A stretch of 64,000 nucleotides of DNA from Caulobacter endophyticus (GTDB lineage: Bacteria; Pseudomonadota; Alphaproteobacteria; Caulobacterales; Caulobacteraceae): the NCBI RefSeq assembly GCF_029543245.1, contig NZ_JARQWV010000022.1, positions 1-64,000 on the forward strand, written 5' to 3'. The notes beneath the pieces were generated by a model that did no database searches, was not told where the DNA came from, and saw only the letters and a list, made by a program, of their open reading frames with translations. Shown in pieces: positions 11,014 to 19,532 of this stretch (its first letter is position 1; each line of letters starts with the position of its first letter). The position numbers and the translations under genes were made by a program.

Positions 11014-12136
11014 ATGAGACCGGATGTCGAGGCCGCCGCGGCCGACATCGAGCAGTCCGTTGGACTGCTCAGGAGGCGTCTTTGACTGGGATGTCGCCCT
11101 TAGAAAACTCGATGAACTGAACGCGCGGGTCGAAGACCCGACGCTGTGGGATCGTCCGACCGAAGCCCAGGCCGTGTCGCGCGAGCGCGCCAACCTGGCC
11201 GCCAAGGTCGAAGCCGTGCAAAGCATCGAGCGCGACGTCAAGGACGCGCTCGAATACGCCGAGCTGGCCGACATGGAGTCCGACGAGGATTCCCTGAACG
11301 ACGCCCGCGCCCAGCTGAAGGCCATCAAGGAACGCGCCGCGCGCGCGGAACTGGAGGCCCTGCTGTCGGGCGAGGCCGACGGCAACGACGCCTATGTCGA
11401 AATCAACTCCGGCGCCGGCGGCACCGAGTCGTGCGACTGGGCGGGCATCCTGCTGCGGATGTACACCCGCTGGGCCAACGCCCACGGCATGACGACCGAG
11501 CTGGTCGAAGAGACCGACGGCGATCAGGCCGGCATCAAGTCGGCCACGCTGCTGGTCAAGGGTCCCAACGCCTATGGCTGGCTGAAGACCGAGGCCGGGG
11601 TGCACCGCCTGGTGCGCATCAGCCCGTATGACAGCAGCGCCCGTCGCCACACCTCGTTCGCCTCGGCCTGGGTCTATCCCGTGATCGACGACACGATCGA
11701 GATCGAGATCAACCCGGCCGACGTGCGCACCGACACCTATCGCGCCTCGGGCGCCGGCGGTCAGCACATCAACAAGACCGACTCGGCCGTGCGTCTGACG
11801 CACGCCCCGACCGGGATCGTGGTGGCCTGCCAGTCGGGCCGCTCGCAGCACCAGAACCGCGACGAAGCGTGGAAGATGCTGCGCGCGCGCCTCTACGAGG
11901 CTGAACTGCAAAAGCGGGAAGCCGCCCAGCAGGCGCTGCACGACCAGAAGACCGACATCGGCTGGGGTCACCAGATCCGGTCGTACGTCCTGCAGCCGTA
12001 CCAGATGGTCAAGGACCTGCGGACCAACGTCGAGACCTCCGACACCGCCGGCGTGCTAGACGGCGACCTGGACGCCTTCATGGGCGCCTCGCTGGCCCAA
12101 CGGGTCGGCGCGACCCGGGACGCTTCCGAGGGCTGA
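11014..12136 (+). CDS. prfB: Peptide chain release factor 2 (programmed +1 frameshift)
   Basis: RF2 recognises UGA and UAA and triggers peptide release through its GGQ loop. The gene is split in two frames: 23 codons from ATG 11014 end in CTT, then TGA at 11083-11085. A +1 slip continues in the frame beginning GAC (11084), giving about 373 residues, the usual RF2 length. The second frame holds the codon-recognition loop [13 protein letters not shown] (SPY instead of the enterobacterial SPF) and [17 protein letters not shown] with the GGQ motif. The gene itself ends in TGA. A call starting at 11024 in the second frame would give a false N-terminus. A Rho-independent terminator follows. Confidence 0.96.
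11071..11086 (+). promoter_or_regulatory. prfB: prfB recoding site: internal SD, CTT TGA C slip
   Basis: AGGAGG at 11071-11076 is a perfect internal Shine-Dalgarno sequence, followed by CGT, then CTT TGA C. This is the layout of the classic RF2 autoregulatory frameshift (SD, three bases, CUU UGA C). When RF2 is scarce the ribosome stalls at UGA, the leucyl-tRNA slips +1 onto UUU, and full-length RF2 is made. Confidence 0.95.
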
Positions 12137-12163
12137 GGCCTTTCGGCGACGCCTGAAACGACG

Positions 12164-12192
12164 AACGCCCCGGAGTGATCCGGGGCGTTTTT
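12164..12192 (+). terminator. Rho-independent terminator of prfB
   Basis: AACGCCCCGGA pairs perfectly with TCCGGGGCGTT around a GTGA loop, followed by a T tract (TTTTT). It begins 27 bases past the prfB stop codon. Confidence 0.92.
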
Positions 12193-12234
12193 CGTTGGGG
12201 GTGAATGGGTGCTGAGCGGGCTATTTTCCATCAT

Positions 12235-12358
12235 CCCTCCCCCCTTGATGGGGGAGGGGCAGGGGTGGGGGTGATGCGGCGTCAAACGCGTCGCTGTCGC
12301 CAAGTCAGCAGGTCACCCCCATCCCCGACCCTTCCCCCATCAAGGGGGAAGGGGGGAG
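12235..12358. repeat. Mirrored palindromic repeat in convergent gap
   Basis: The left half CTCCCCCCTTGATGGGGG and AGGGGCAGGGGTGGGGGTGA is mirrored by TCACCCCCATCCCC and CTTCCCCCATCAAGGGGG on the right, separated by about 45 bases. It lies between the converging prfB and bactofilin genes. Its sequence differs from the 17984 element, but the face-to-face design is the same. Confidence 0.7.
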
Positions 12359-12361
12359 GCC

Positions 12362-12856
12362 TTAGCCGACCGGCTTGGCCGTAAGCGTCAGGTCCGCGAC
12401 CGGAGCCGGCGCGATGGCCACCGGCGCGGCCTGCGGCGGGGCCTGGCGCTGGAACTTCAGGCTGCGGCCCTGGAAGAAGGCGCCGGTTTCCATGGCCAGC
12501 TGCTCATGGGTGATGTCGCCGTCGACATAGGCCGTGCCGTAGAGGCGCACCTGCTTGGCGGTGATCGCGCCTACGACGCGGCCGCGGATCTCGACGGCCT
12601 CGGCGTAGACGCCGCCCTCGACGTGACCGGTCTCGCCGACGGTCAGGCGGCCGACGCGGACGTCGCCGCGCACCACGCCGTCGATCTGCAGCTCGCCGTC
12701 GCCGCTGACGCCGCCCTCGATGGTGATGTCCGAGGAGATCAGCGAGGCCACGCGCGGCGGCGCCTTGCGGACCTGGTCGGCGGGCGCCGCGGCCGGAAGG
12801 GGCAGGGGCTCGATCTGGACCGGGGTCTTGGACCCCTTAGCCGGCTTGCTGAACAT
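12362..12856 (-). CDS. bacA: Bactofilin
   Basis: Cytoskeletal protein that polymerises without nucleotides and scaffolds local peptidoglycan enzymes. In Caulobacter it acts at the stalk base. The start at MFSKPAKG (12856, 164 residues) matches known bactofilins; an upstream in-frame ATG at 12901 is less likely. After a Pro/Ala-rich tail (about 12-40) comes the beta-helix core, marked by SLISSDITIEG, DGELQIDGVVRGDV, GHVEGGVYAEAVEIRGRVVG and TAYVDGDITHEQLAME. A Pro-rich tail ends it. Its start lies inside the 3' end of the M23 peptidase gene (20-base overlap). The two are therefore made together and probably work together, as bactofilins commonly pair with M23/LmdC-type peptidases. Confidence 0.95.
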   Translation of the reverse strand: MFSKPAKGSKTPVQIEPLPLPAAAPADQVRKAPPRVASLISSDITIEGGVSGDGELQIDGVVRGDVRVGRLTVGETGHVEGGVYAEAVEIRGRVVGAITAKQVRLYGTAYVDGDITHEQLAMETGAFFQGRSLKFQRQAPPQAAPVAIAPAPVADLTLTAKPVG

Positions 12857-13988
12857 ACTCGCCTGCCTTGAGGAAGCGGTTGGGGTTCTGAGCGCGACCA
12901 TTGACCCAGACCTCGTAGTGGAGGTGCGGTCCGGTGGAGCGACCGGTGGAGCCCATGGCGCCGACGCGCTGGCCGATCACCACGCGCTGGCCGACGCGCA
13001 CGGCGATGCCTTGCAGGTGGGCGTAGCGGGTCTTGAAGCCGCCGCCGTGGTCGATCTCGACGGTGTTGCCGTAGCCCGAGCGCACGCCGGTGAACGAGAT
13101 GACGCCCGGGGCGGTGGCCATGATCGGCGTGTAGAAGGCGCCGGGGAAGTCGAGGCCCGAATGGAAGGCCGGGCGGTGCGTGAACGGGTCGAAGCGCACG
13201 CCGTAGCTGCTCGACAGGGCCGGATTGGCGGTCGGGCGGTTGAAGGGCAGGCGCTGGGCCGCGGCGCCGAGGCTGCGCATGTCCGACATGTCGCTGGCGG
13301 CGCGGTGGATGCGGGCGGCGAATTCCTCGTCGACGTCCAGCACGGCGGCCAGGGCGCGCGGGTCCTTGGCCTCGATCAGCGGGCCGCCCAGCGAGGCGCC
13401 GCGGCCGGTGAAGCTGCCGGCGTCGAGGCCGGCCATGCGCATGGCCAGGCGCAGGCGCTCGGCCCGGCTCTTGGCGAAGCCCTCGGCGGCGTCGATCAGG
13501 CGCTCCTGGTCCATGCGGGTGGCCTGGATGCGCTCGACGGGCGAGGCGTCGCCGATGGCGGGCTTGTTGACGGCCAGGGCCTGGGCGGCGCCGGGCGCGC
13601 CCTTGAAGTCGCTGACCAGCATGGCCAGGGCCGCGTGACGCTTCTCGACCGACAGGGCCAGCTCGTCGAGCGAGCCGCTGGTGGCCGACAGCTGGGCCAC
13701 AGCGCTGTTCAGGCGCGCCTGGCGGTCGGCGTTGAGGCGCTCGTAATAGGCCTTCTGCTTGAGCACGACCTGGTCGGTCTGGCTGACCGCCAGGGCGTTG
13801 ACCAGCATGGCGGCCGTGCAGACGCCCATCCAGAGGGCCGCCGCGCCGACGCCGGCCGCGCAGGCCAGCTGCTTGTTGGTGGAAAGCACGTAGCCGCGCA
13901 TCTCGCCGCCGGAGCGGACGTACAGATGGCGTTCGGGAAACAGACCTTCGAGGGTCTTACGTAGGCGGTGAAAATGCGCGATCGCCAT
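12837..13988 (-). CDS. Membrane-anchored M23 (LytM) peptidase
   Basis: A 383-residue envelope protein. It has a short cytoplasmic N-terminus, a transmembrane helix at about 45-68, a periplasmic coiled-coil stretch (about 75-185), and a C-terminal M23 domain. The zinc ligands expected for an active enzyme are present: H276 and D280 in FHSGLDF and H357 in GPHLHYEVW, with H324 (YAHL) also conserved. It is therefore likely a real endopeptidase and not only an activator. It overlaps the bactofilin gene, and in related bacteria such LmdC-type proteins bind bactofilin with their cytoplasmic N-terminus. The promoter should lie in the 214-base gap upstream. Confidence 0.92.
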   Translation of the reverse strand: MAIAHFHRLRKTLEGLFPERHLYVRSGGEMRGYVLSTNKQLACAAGVGAAALWMGVCTAAMLVNALAVSQTDQVVLKQKAYYERLNADRQARLNSAVAQLSATSGSLDELALSVEKRHAALAMLVSDFKGAPGAAQALAVNKPAIGDASPVERIQATRMDQERLIDAAEGFAKSRAERLRLAMRMAGLDAGSFTGRGASLGGPLIEAKDPRALAAVLDVDEEFAARIHRAASDMSDMRSLGAAAQRLPFNRPTANPALSSSYGVRFDPFTHRPAFHSGLDFPGAFYTPIMATAPGVISFTGVRSGYGNTVEIDHGGGFKTRYAHLQGIAVRVGQRVVIGQRVGAMGSTGRSTGPHLHYEVWVNGRAQNPNRFLKAGEYVQQAG

Positions 13989-14202
13989 ACCCAGGAAACC
14001 CCCCAGTTTTCAAGGTCTGGGGGATATGCAACGAGAAAGCGGAAATGCGCAAGACTCTTCGCACCTGCGAAGGCGCGGATGGCCAAGTTTCGACCATGAA
14101 CCCTCGTCGATTAACCCGACATGAACGGGCTGGCTACACGCGACACGGGAGAAGTGGCCGAAAAGCGCGGCTTTGCGGCGCCGGCGCCACAGTGGGGCTT
14201 GG

Positions 14203-14478
14203 CTAGCGATTTTCCAGCGTGTGCCAGAGCCGCAGCACGAAGATTGTGCTCTCCGTGAGTTCGTAGCGGAGTTCATAGCCGCCGACGAAGAGCCGACGCA
14301 CCTCGCGGGGCGTGAACTCCTCCAGGCGTTCGCCAAGCCTTGGGGCATTGAGCAGTCGTCTGGGCGCCGCGACCAGTTCGCGGGTCGTCCGCGCCGCCGC
14401 GCGTGGGTTCACTTCGGCCAGAAAGGCATGAAGACGCGTGAGATCGGACGCGGCCTTGCCCGTCCAGACCAGGCGCAT
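14203..14478 (-). CDS. ParE/RelE-superfamily toxin
   Basis: A 91-residue protein with the ParE-like fold pattern. It starts MRLVWTGKAASDLTRLHAFL (a beta strand then helix with Trp and Leu spacing typical of the family). Then follow a helix with RRLLNAP and LGERLEEF, the conserved REVRRLFVGGYELRYEL strands, and a final strand IFVLRLWHTLENR. ParE toxins poison gyrase, while RelE members cleave ribosome-bound mRNA. The sequence is closer to ParE in style but the target is not provable here. Its start codon overlaps the antitoxin stop by one base (TGATG), so the pair is translationally coupled, antitoxin first. Confidence 0.9.
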   Translation of the reverse strand: MRLVWTGKAASDLTRLHAFLAEVNPRAAARTTRELVAAPRRLLNAPRLGERLEEFTPREVRRLFVGGYELRYELTESTIFVLRLWHTLENR

Positions 14479-14729
14479 CAGCGCGAGGAGGTTTCGCTGT
14501 CGAGGCTGTCGGCCCAGGCCTCCATGTCGGCCTGCTCGACCAGGCGGCCGGCGTCGACATCGGCCAGGCCTTCGAGCGTCAGGGTGCGCAAGCGCTCCTC
14601 GCGGTCAGCCCAGGCGGCAAGCGCCTCGCCAACGACCGCGTCCTGCGAGCGGTCCTGGCGAACGGCCAGCCGACCGATCTGATCGGCCAGCGGCGCGGGA
14701 ACTTCGACGGTCAACACCTTGGTGCGCAT
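14478..14729 (-). CDS. ParD/CopG-type antitoxin
   Basis: An 83-residue protein. An N-terminal ribbon-helix-helix-like segment (RTKVLTVEVPAPLADQIGRLAVRQDRSQDAVVGEALAAW, described in part) would bind DNA as a dimer. An acidic C-terminal tail rich in Glu, Asp and Ala would wrap the toxin. It is the first gene of the pair and probably represses its own promoter in the short gap before the peroxiredoxin gene. Length and order are standard for ParDE modules on Caulobacter chromosomes. Confidence 0.88.
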   Translation of the reverse strand: MRTKVLTVEVPAPLADQIGRLAVRQDRSQDAVVGEALAAWADREERLRTLTLEGLADVDAGRLVEQADMEAWADSLDSETSSR

Positions 14730-14778
14730 GGGCGCCTCCGAGCCGAGGCGATGATGGTAATCCAGCAGGGCGCGATTG

Positions 14779-15243
14779 CTAGCCCTTCAGGCCCTGCGCG
14801 GCTTTCAGCACCGCCTTCACGTGGCCCGGCACCTTCACCTTGCGCCAGATCTCGCGGACGACGCCCTCTCGGTCGATCAGGAAGGTCGAGCGGTCGATGC
14901 CCATGTACTTGCGGCCGTACATGCTCTTTTCGACCCACGAGCCGTAGGCCTCGACGGTTTCGCCCAGGGTGTCGGAGCCGAGCTCGACGGTCAGGTCGTG
15001 CTTCTTGCGGAATTTGCCGTGGCTGGCGGCGCTGTCTTTCGAGACGCCGATCACCACCGCGCCGGCCTTGGCGAACTCCTCGACCTCGGCCGAGAACTGC
15101 AGGGCCTGCGAGGTGCAGCCGGTCGTGTCGTCCTTCGGGTAGAAGTAGAGCACGACGTTCTTGCCCTTCAGGCCGGCCAGGCTGACGCGGCCGGTGTCGG
15201 TGGGCAGGTCGAAGTCGGGGGCCTTGTCGCCGGGGTTCAGCAT
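14779..15243 (-). CDS. bcp: Thioredoxin-dependent peroxiredoxin (Bcp/PrxQ)
   Basis: Reduces hydrogen peroxide and organic peroxides in the cytoplasm. It has 154 residues, the normal length. The N-terminus GDKAPDFDLPTD and the active-site strand YFYPKDDTTGCT carry the peroxidatic cysteine C43. No other cysteine is present, so the resolving cysteine that many Bcp proteins have five residues later is missing (here TSQALQF). It should work as a 1-Cys enzyme with an outside reductant. The catalytic arginine region GIDRSTFLID is present. It stands upstream of the toxin-antitoxin pair on the same strand and downstream of tyrS. Confidence 0.94.
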   Translation of the reverse strand: MLNPGDKAPDFDLPTDTGRVSLAGLKGKNVVLYFYPKDDTTGCTSQALQFSAEVEEFAKAGAVVIGVSKDSAASHGKFRKKHDLTVELGSDTLGETVEAYGSWVEKSMYGRKYMGIDRSTFLIDREGVVREIWRKVKVPGHVKAVLKAAQGLKG

Positions 15244-15291
15244 CGAACTTTCTCCAACATCACGGGCCCAGCGTCACGGGCGTAGAGCGCA

Positions 15292-15325
15292 TCATCCCGA
15301 AACAGCCGCGACCGCCTCGGGATGA
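15292..15325. terminator. Hairpin after tyrS
   Basis: TCATCCCGA and TCGGGATGA form a perfect 9-base stem with a 16-base loop, 27 bases past the tyrS stop codon. The GGGATGA motif is of the kind found in dispersed alphaproteobacterial palindromes, so it may be a repeat used as a terminator. Confidence 0.55.
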
Positions 15326-15351
15326 CGATACTTAGTAGCTTCGCCGTCCGG

Positions 15352-16611
15352 TTAAACCGGTTTGACGAGCACGATCTTCTTCTTGCCTTGGCTGAGCTTG
15401 ACCACGCCGTCGATCAGGTCGGCGTTGGTCACCAGGCGGTCGCCGTCCTTTTCCTGGGCGTCATTCAGGCGCAGGCCGCCGCCCTGGGCAAGGCGACGGG
15501 CCTCGCCGCGCGAGGCGGTCAGGCCGATGTCGGTGGCCAGCACGGCCAGGGCCACGCCTTCGGCCAGGACCGAGGCGGCCACCTCGACCGTCGGCAGGTC
15601 GGCCGACAGCGCGCCCTGTTCGAAGGCCTTCTCGGCGGCGTCGCGGGCGGCCTTGGCGGCGTCCTCGCCGTGGGCCATGCGGGTGGCTTCGTCGGCCAGC
15701 ATCTTCTTGGCATCGTTGATCTGGGCGCCCGGCAGGGCTTCCAGCTCGGCGATCTTGTCGAGCGGCAGGTCGGTGAACAACTTCAGGAAGCGGCCCACGT
15801 CGGCGTCCTCGGTGTTGCGCCAGAACTGCCAGTAGTCGTACGGGCTAAGCTGCTCGGCGTTGAGCCAGACAGCGCCCGACATGGTCTTGCCCATCTTGGC
15901 GCCCGAGGCCGTGGCCAGGAGCGGCGTCGTCAGGCCGAAGGCGGCCTTCTGGTCGACGCGGCGGGTCAGCTCGACGCCGTTGAGGATGTTGCCCCACTGG
16001 TCCGAGCCGCCCATCTGCAGCACGCAGCCGTACTTGCGGTTCAGCTCCAGGAAGTCGGTGGCCTGCATCAGCATGTAGTTGAATTCGAGGAAGGTCATCG
16101 GCTGCTCGCGCTCGAGCCGCAGCTTGACCGAGTCGAAGGCCAGCATCCGGTTGACCGTGAAGTGCACGCCGTAGTCGCGCAGGAACTGCACGTAGCCGAA
16201 CTTGCTCAGCCACTCGTCGTTGTCGACCATGATGGCGTGGGTGGGCCCGTCGCCGAAGGTCAGGAACCTGGCGAAGACCTGCTTGATGCCGGCGATGTTG
16301 GCCTGGATGTCGGCGTCGGAGAGCAGCTTGCGGCTTTCGTCCTTGCCGGTGGGATCGCCGACCTTGGTCGTGCCGCCGCCCATCAGGACGATCGGCTTGT
16401 GGCCGGCCTGCTGGAGGCGGCGCAGCATCATGATCTGGATCAGAGAGCCCACATGCAGGCTGGGCGCGGTGGCGTCGAAGCCGATGTAGGCGGTGACCAC
16501 GCCGCTGGCGGCGGCCGCGTCCAGCTCGTCCGGATGGGTGATCTGGTGGATGTAGCCGCGCGCCTGCAGGGTCTTGAGGAATTCGGACTTGAAGCTCTGC
16601 GGCGCGGACAT
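15352..16611 (-). CDS. tyrS: Tyrosyl-tRNA synthetase
   Basis: Charges tRNA-Tyr in the cytoplasm. Start [11 protein letters not shown] at 16611 gives 419 residues, the usual size; the open frame runs further upstream but that part is antisense to anmK and has no similarity. Motifs of class I synthetases: HIGH-like H53-V-G-S56 in SLHVGS, and KMSKS-like K239-MGKT in [11 protein letters not shown]. The tyrosine-binding signature LMQATDF and GGSDQWGNI are present. A C-terminal S4-like RNA-binding domain covers about 350-419 ([18 protein letters not shown]). It diverges from anmK; the promoter lies in the 267-base gap. Confidence 0.97.
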   Translation of the reverse strand: MSAPQSFKSEFLKTLQARGYIHQITHPDELDAAAASGVVTAYIGFDATAPSLHVGSLIQIMMLRRLQQAGHKPIVLMGGGTTKVGDPTGKDESRKLLSDADIQANIAGIKQVFARFLTFGDGPTHAIMVDNDEWLSKFGYVQFLRDYGVHFTVNRMLAFDSVKLRLEREQPMTFLEFNYMLMQATDFLELNRKYGCVLQMGGSDQWGNILNGVELTRRVDQKAAFGLTTPLLATASGAKMGKTMSGAVWLNAEQLSPYDYWQFWRNTEDADVGRFLKLFTDLPLDKIAELEALPGAQINDAKKMLADEATRMAHGEDAAKAARDAAEKAFEQGALSADLPTVEVAASVLAEGVALAVLATDIGLTASRGEARRLAQGGGLRLNDAQEKDGDRLVTNADLIDGVVKLSQGKKKIVLVKPV

Positions 16612-16878
16612 GGCTCGACTCTCTGTATCGCTGGTCCGCGCGTCTAGCACGGGCGGGGCGGTCTGTGGCGAGGGTTTCATCGATAGTCTCCTTGAAGGCT
16701 GAGCGCCGGAGACGTCGTCTTGAAGGGAGAGGGACGCATCGCCGGCCAGGTGGCGGTGCGTCGACATGACCGGTCGTTCGCCCGCTAGATCAGCGGGCGG
16801 TAATAGGCTCGGGTTTGGAGGGCCTTGGCGGTCATGGGGCCTAGCTACCCGACACGGGGCGTGGCAGTCAACGCAACC

Positions 16879-17985
16879 ATGCGCATTCTCGGATTCATGA
16901 CCGGCACCTCGCTCGACGCGGTCGACATGGCGGTGCTCGACACCGACGGCGAGGCGATCCAGGGCTTTGGCCCATCGGGCGAACGCAAGCTGCGCGAGGA
17001 TACCCGCACGCTGCTGCTGGAAACCACCCGTCAGGCCTTGGCCTGGAAGCGCGGTGAGCCCGAGCCCGCGATCTTCGACAAGGCTCGACGGGCGGTGGCC
17101 GAGGAGCACTTCCACGCCGCCGAGAGCTTCTTGGCCGAGCACGGCCTGTCGTGGAGCGAGTTCGACCTCTTGGGCGTGCACGGCCAGACGGTGCTGCACG
17201 AGCGCCCCAATGCTGAGCGCGTGGGCCGGACGGTGCAGTTGCTCGACGCCGAGCGCCTGGCGGCCCTGAGCGGCCGGCCGGTAGCCTACGACTTCCGCAC
17301 CGCCGATGTGGCGGCCGGCGGGGAGGGCGCGCCGCTGGCGCCGATCTATCACGAGGCCCGGGCCCGCGCCTCAGGCCTGGCCGCGCCGGTGGCGGCGCTG
17401 AACATCGGCGGGGTGGCCAACATCACCCTGATCGGCGCCGACGGAACCCTGCTGGCCTTCGACACCGGCCCCGGCAACGGGATGATCGACCTGATGCTTC
17501 AGGAGCGCGGGCTTGGCCGCTTCGACGAGGGCGGCAGGCTTGCGGCGGCGGGGCAGGTGGACGAGGCGGCGCTGAGCAGCCTGCTGGCCAGCGCCTATTT
17601 CGCCGCCCCCGCGCCCAAGTCGCTGGACCGCTATGACTTCTCTCTGGAGGCGGTGGCGCACCTGTCGGCGCAGGACGCGGCCGCGACCCTGGTGGCCTTC
17701 ACCGCGGCGGCCGTGCTCAAGGCCTTCGACAAGAACGACGCCCCGCCCAGCGCCCTGATCGTCTGCGGCGGCGGGCGGCATAACCCTCAGATCATGGCGG
17801 CGTTGGCGCAGAGGGTTCCGGCGCCGGTGAAGGCGGCCGAGGACTATGGCTGGCGGGGGGATGCGATCGAGGCCGAGGCGTTCGCGTACCTGGCGGCTCG
17901 CACGGCGCGGGGGCTGCCGATCAGTTTCCCGGGCACGACGGGGGTGAAGGCGCCGATGACGGGTGGGCGGATCGTGAGGCCCTAA
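16879..17985 (+). CDS. anmK: Anhydro-N-acetylmuramic acid kinase
   Basis: Recycles peptidoglycan: phosphorylates and opens 1,6-anhydro-MurNAc to MurNAc-6-phosphate. The start [16 protein letters not shown] at 16879 (368 residues) matches the family N-terminus. An earlier ATG at 16834 and the 16825 frame would add residues with no similarity. Motifs: GTSLDAVD phosphate loop; [48 protein letters not shown]; and the late CGGGRHNP. It is divergent from tyrS and fits with amiC and PBP1A elsewhere in the window as part of wall turnover. A palindromic repeat follows it. Confidence 0.94.
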   Translation: MRILGFMTGTSLDAVDMAVLDTDGEAIQGFGPSGERKLREDTRTLLLETTRQALAWKRGEPEPAIFDKARRAVAEEHFHAAESFLAEHGLSWSEFDLLGVHGQTVLHERPNAERVGRTVQLLDAERLAALSGRPVAYDFRTADVAAGGEGAPLAPIYHEARARASGLAAPVAALNIGGVANITLIGADGTLLAFDTGPGNGMIDLMLQERGLGRFDEGGRLAAAGQVDEAALSSLLASAYFAAPAPKSLDRYDFSLEAVAHLSAQDAAATLVAFTAAAVLKAFDKNDAPPSALIVCGGGRHNPQIMAALAQRVPAPVKAAEDYGWRGDAIEAEAFAYLAARTARGLPISFPGTTGVKAPMTGGRIVRP

Positions 17986-18125
17986 GATCCTCCCCCTGAA
18001 GGGGGAGGTGGCCCGAAGGGCCGGAGGGGGAAGTCCTTTCTGAACTTGGTGAAGCCGCTTGTGGGAGCAGTCACATCCCCCTCCGTCGGCTTCGCCGACA
18101 CCTCCCCCTTCAGGGGGAGGATCTT
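17984..18125. repeat. Mirrored palindromic repeat with perfect 27-base arms
   Basis: The sequence at 17984-18010 (AAGATCCTCCCCCTG through GGAGGTG) is repeated as its exact reverse complement at 18099-18125. Each arm is itself a hairpin and is followed inward by a second hairpin (GGCCCGAAGGGCC on the left, GTCGGCTTCGCCGAC on the right). It fills the convergent gap between anmK and ndh. Confidence 0.85.
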
Positions 18126-19405
18126 TAGTGCAGCTTCAGCCGCCCCGCGACGCGCTGCTGGAGAAGCCGCGCCAGGGCCAGGGTCACGGTCTTGCCGACG
18201 CCGAGGATGGCCTTGTGGTGGGCCAGGTGCAGCGAGACGTAGAACCACTTGGCCACCAGGCCCTCGATGAAGAAGTTGGGGCCGCCGAGGCCCCCCATCA
18301 GGGCGCCGACGCCCTTGTTTTCGCCCAGCGACACCAGCGAGCCGAAGTCCTTGTAGACATAGGGTTCTTCCACCCGCGCCTGGCGCAGGCGGGCCAGCAG
18401 CACCTTGGCCAGATAGCTGGCCTGCTGGTGGGCGGCCTGGGCGCGGGCGGGTACGAGCTTGCCGTCCTTCCACGGGCAGGCGGCGCAGTCGCCCAGGGCC
18501 CAGATGCCGGGCGCGGAGGTCTCCAGGTGGTCGTCGACCACGAACTGGTTGAGGCGGTTGGTCTCAAGGCCAAGCTCGACATTGCTGTCGGCGGCCTTCA
18601 CGCCGGCGGCCCAGACGATCAGGTCGGCGGGGACGTCGCCGACGCTGGTCTCCAGCCGGTCGGGATGGACGGCGATGACCTTGGCGCCGGTGCGCACGCG
18701 CACGCCCTTGCGTTCCAGAGCCACGGTCGCCTGGGCCGAGGTCTTTTCGGGCAAACCGCCGAGGATGCGCGGGGCGGCCTCGACGATGGTGATGTCGAGG
18801 CGGAAGCGCTGTTCGACGCCCAGGCTTTCCAGAAGCTCGCGATGGGCCTCCAGCAGTTCGGCCGACAGCTCCACGCCCGTGGCGCCGCCGCCGACGATGG
18901 CCACCCCCATGGTGCGCTCGGGCGCGAACGAGGCCTTCATGAAGGCGGCCAGCAGGCGGGTGTGGAAGGCCTCGGCGTCCTCAGTGCGTTCCAGCAGGTG
19001 GGCGGTCTCGGCCCCCGGCGTGCCGAACAGGTTGGAGCCGCTGCCGATGGCGATCACGCCCCAGGTGAAGGTGATCGAGCGTTCGGGCACCAGCACCGCG
19101 CCGTCCTTGGTGGTGATGGCCTTCAGCGTCAGGCGCTTGGCGGCGGGATCCAGGCCCGACAGCTCGCCCAGGTGGAAGCTGAAGTGGTTGGCGCGACCGA
19201 GGATCGGGTAGGAGAGGCCTTCCTGGTGAACGTCGAGCGTGCCGGCGGCCACCTCGTGCAGGCTGGGCTTCCAGATGTGGAAGCCTGAGCGGTCGATCAG
19301 CAGGATCCGCTCCTTGCCCTGGCGGCGTCCGAGCTTGCGGCCCAGTTGCGCGGCCAGCTCCAGGCCGCCGGCGCCGCCGCCGACGATCACGATGTCATAG
19401 TGCAT
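18125..19405 (-). CDS. ndh: Type II NADH dehydrogenase (NDH-2 family)
   Basis: Membrane-associated flavoprotein that passes electrons from NADH to quinone without pumping protons. It has 426 residues, with FAD-binding GGGAGGLELA at 9-18 (IVIVGGGAGG), the NADH-binding Rossmann motif IVGGGATGVELSAEL at about 180-194, and the FAD-binding IWALGDCAACPW near 320. The C-terminal amphipathic region (ALMGGLGG, KWFYVSLHLAHH) is typical for membrane attachment in NDH-2. A related sulfide:quinone reductase is less likely because the redox cysteines of SQR are not in place. The stop codon touches the palindromic repeat that separates it from anmK. Confidence 0.92.
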   Translation of the reverse strand: MHYDIVIVGGGAGGLELAAQLGRKLGRRQGKERILLIDRSGFHIWKPSLHEVAAGTLDVHQEGLSYPILGRANHFSFHLGELSGLDPAAKRLTLKAITTKDGAVLVPERSITFTWGVIAIGSGSNLFGTPGAETAHLLERTEDAEAFHTRLLAAFMKASFAPERTMGVAIVGGGATGVELSAELLEAHRELLESLGVEQRFRLDITIVEAAPRILGGLPEKTSAQATVALERKGVRVRTGAKVIAVHPDRLETSVGDVPADLIVWAAGVKAADSNVELGLETNRLNQFVVDDHLETSAPGIWALGDCAACPWKDGKLVPARAQAAHQQASYLAKVLLARLRQARVEEPYVYKDFGSLVSLGENKGVGALMGGLGGPNFFIEGLVAKWFYVSLHLAHHKAILGVGKTVTLALARLLQQRVAGRLKLH

Positions 19406-19532
19406 GAACCGGCGATCTCCGCTGATAGCGATAGCTGCGGTCTTAGAACTTTGCGGCGGGACTGTCTCGCAGTTGCGAAGGGGGTGATGGGGATGGGCGG
19501 GTTTTCCTGGCCCTCAGTTCCACTTCCCCGAG

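Noticed and set aside
13989..14202. CtrA site from ATTAACCC near 14110 upstream of the M23 peptidase gene
   Set aside because: Only one TTAA half is present, with no partner at the right distance.
16612..17352. N-terminal extension of tyrS to 17352
   Set aside because: The extension is antisense to anmK and has no synthetase similarity; the family start is at 16611.
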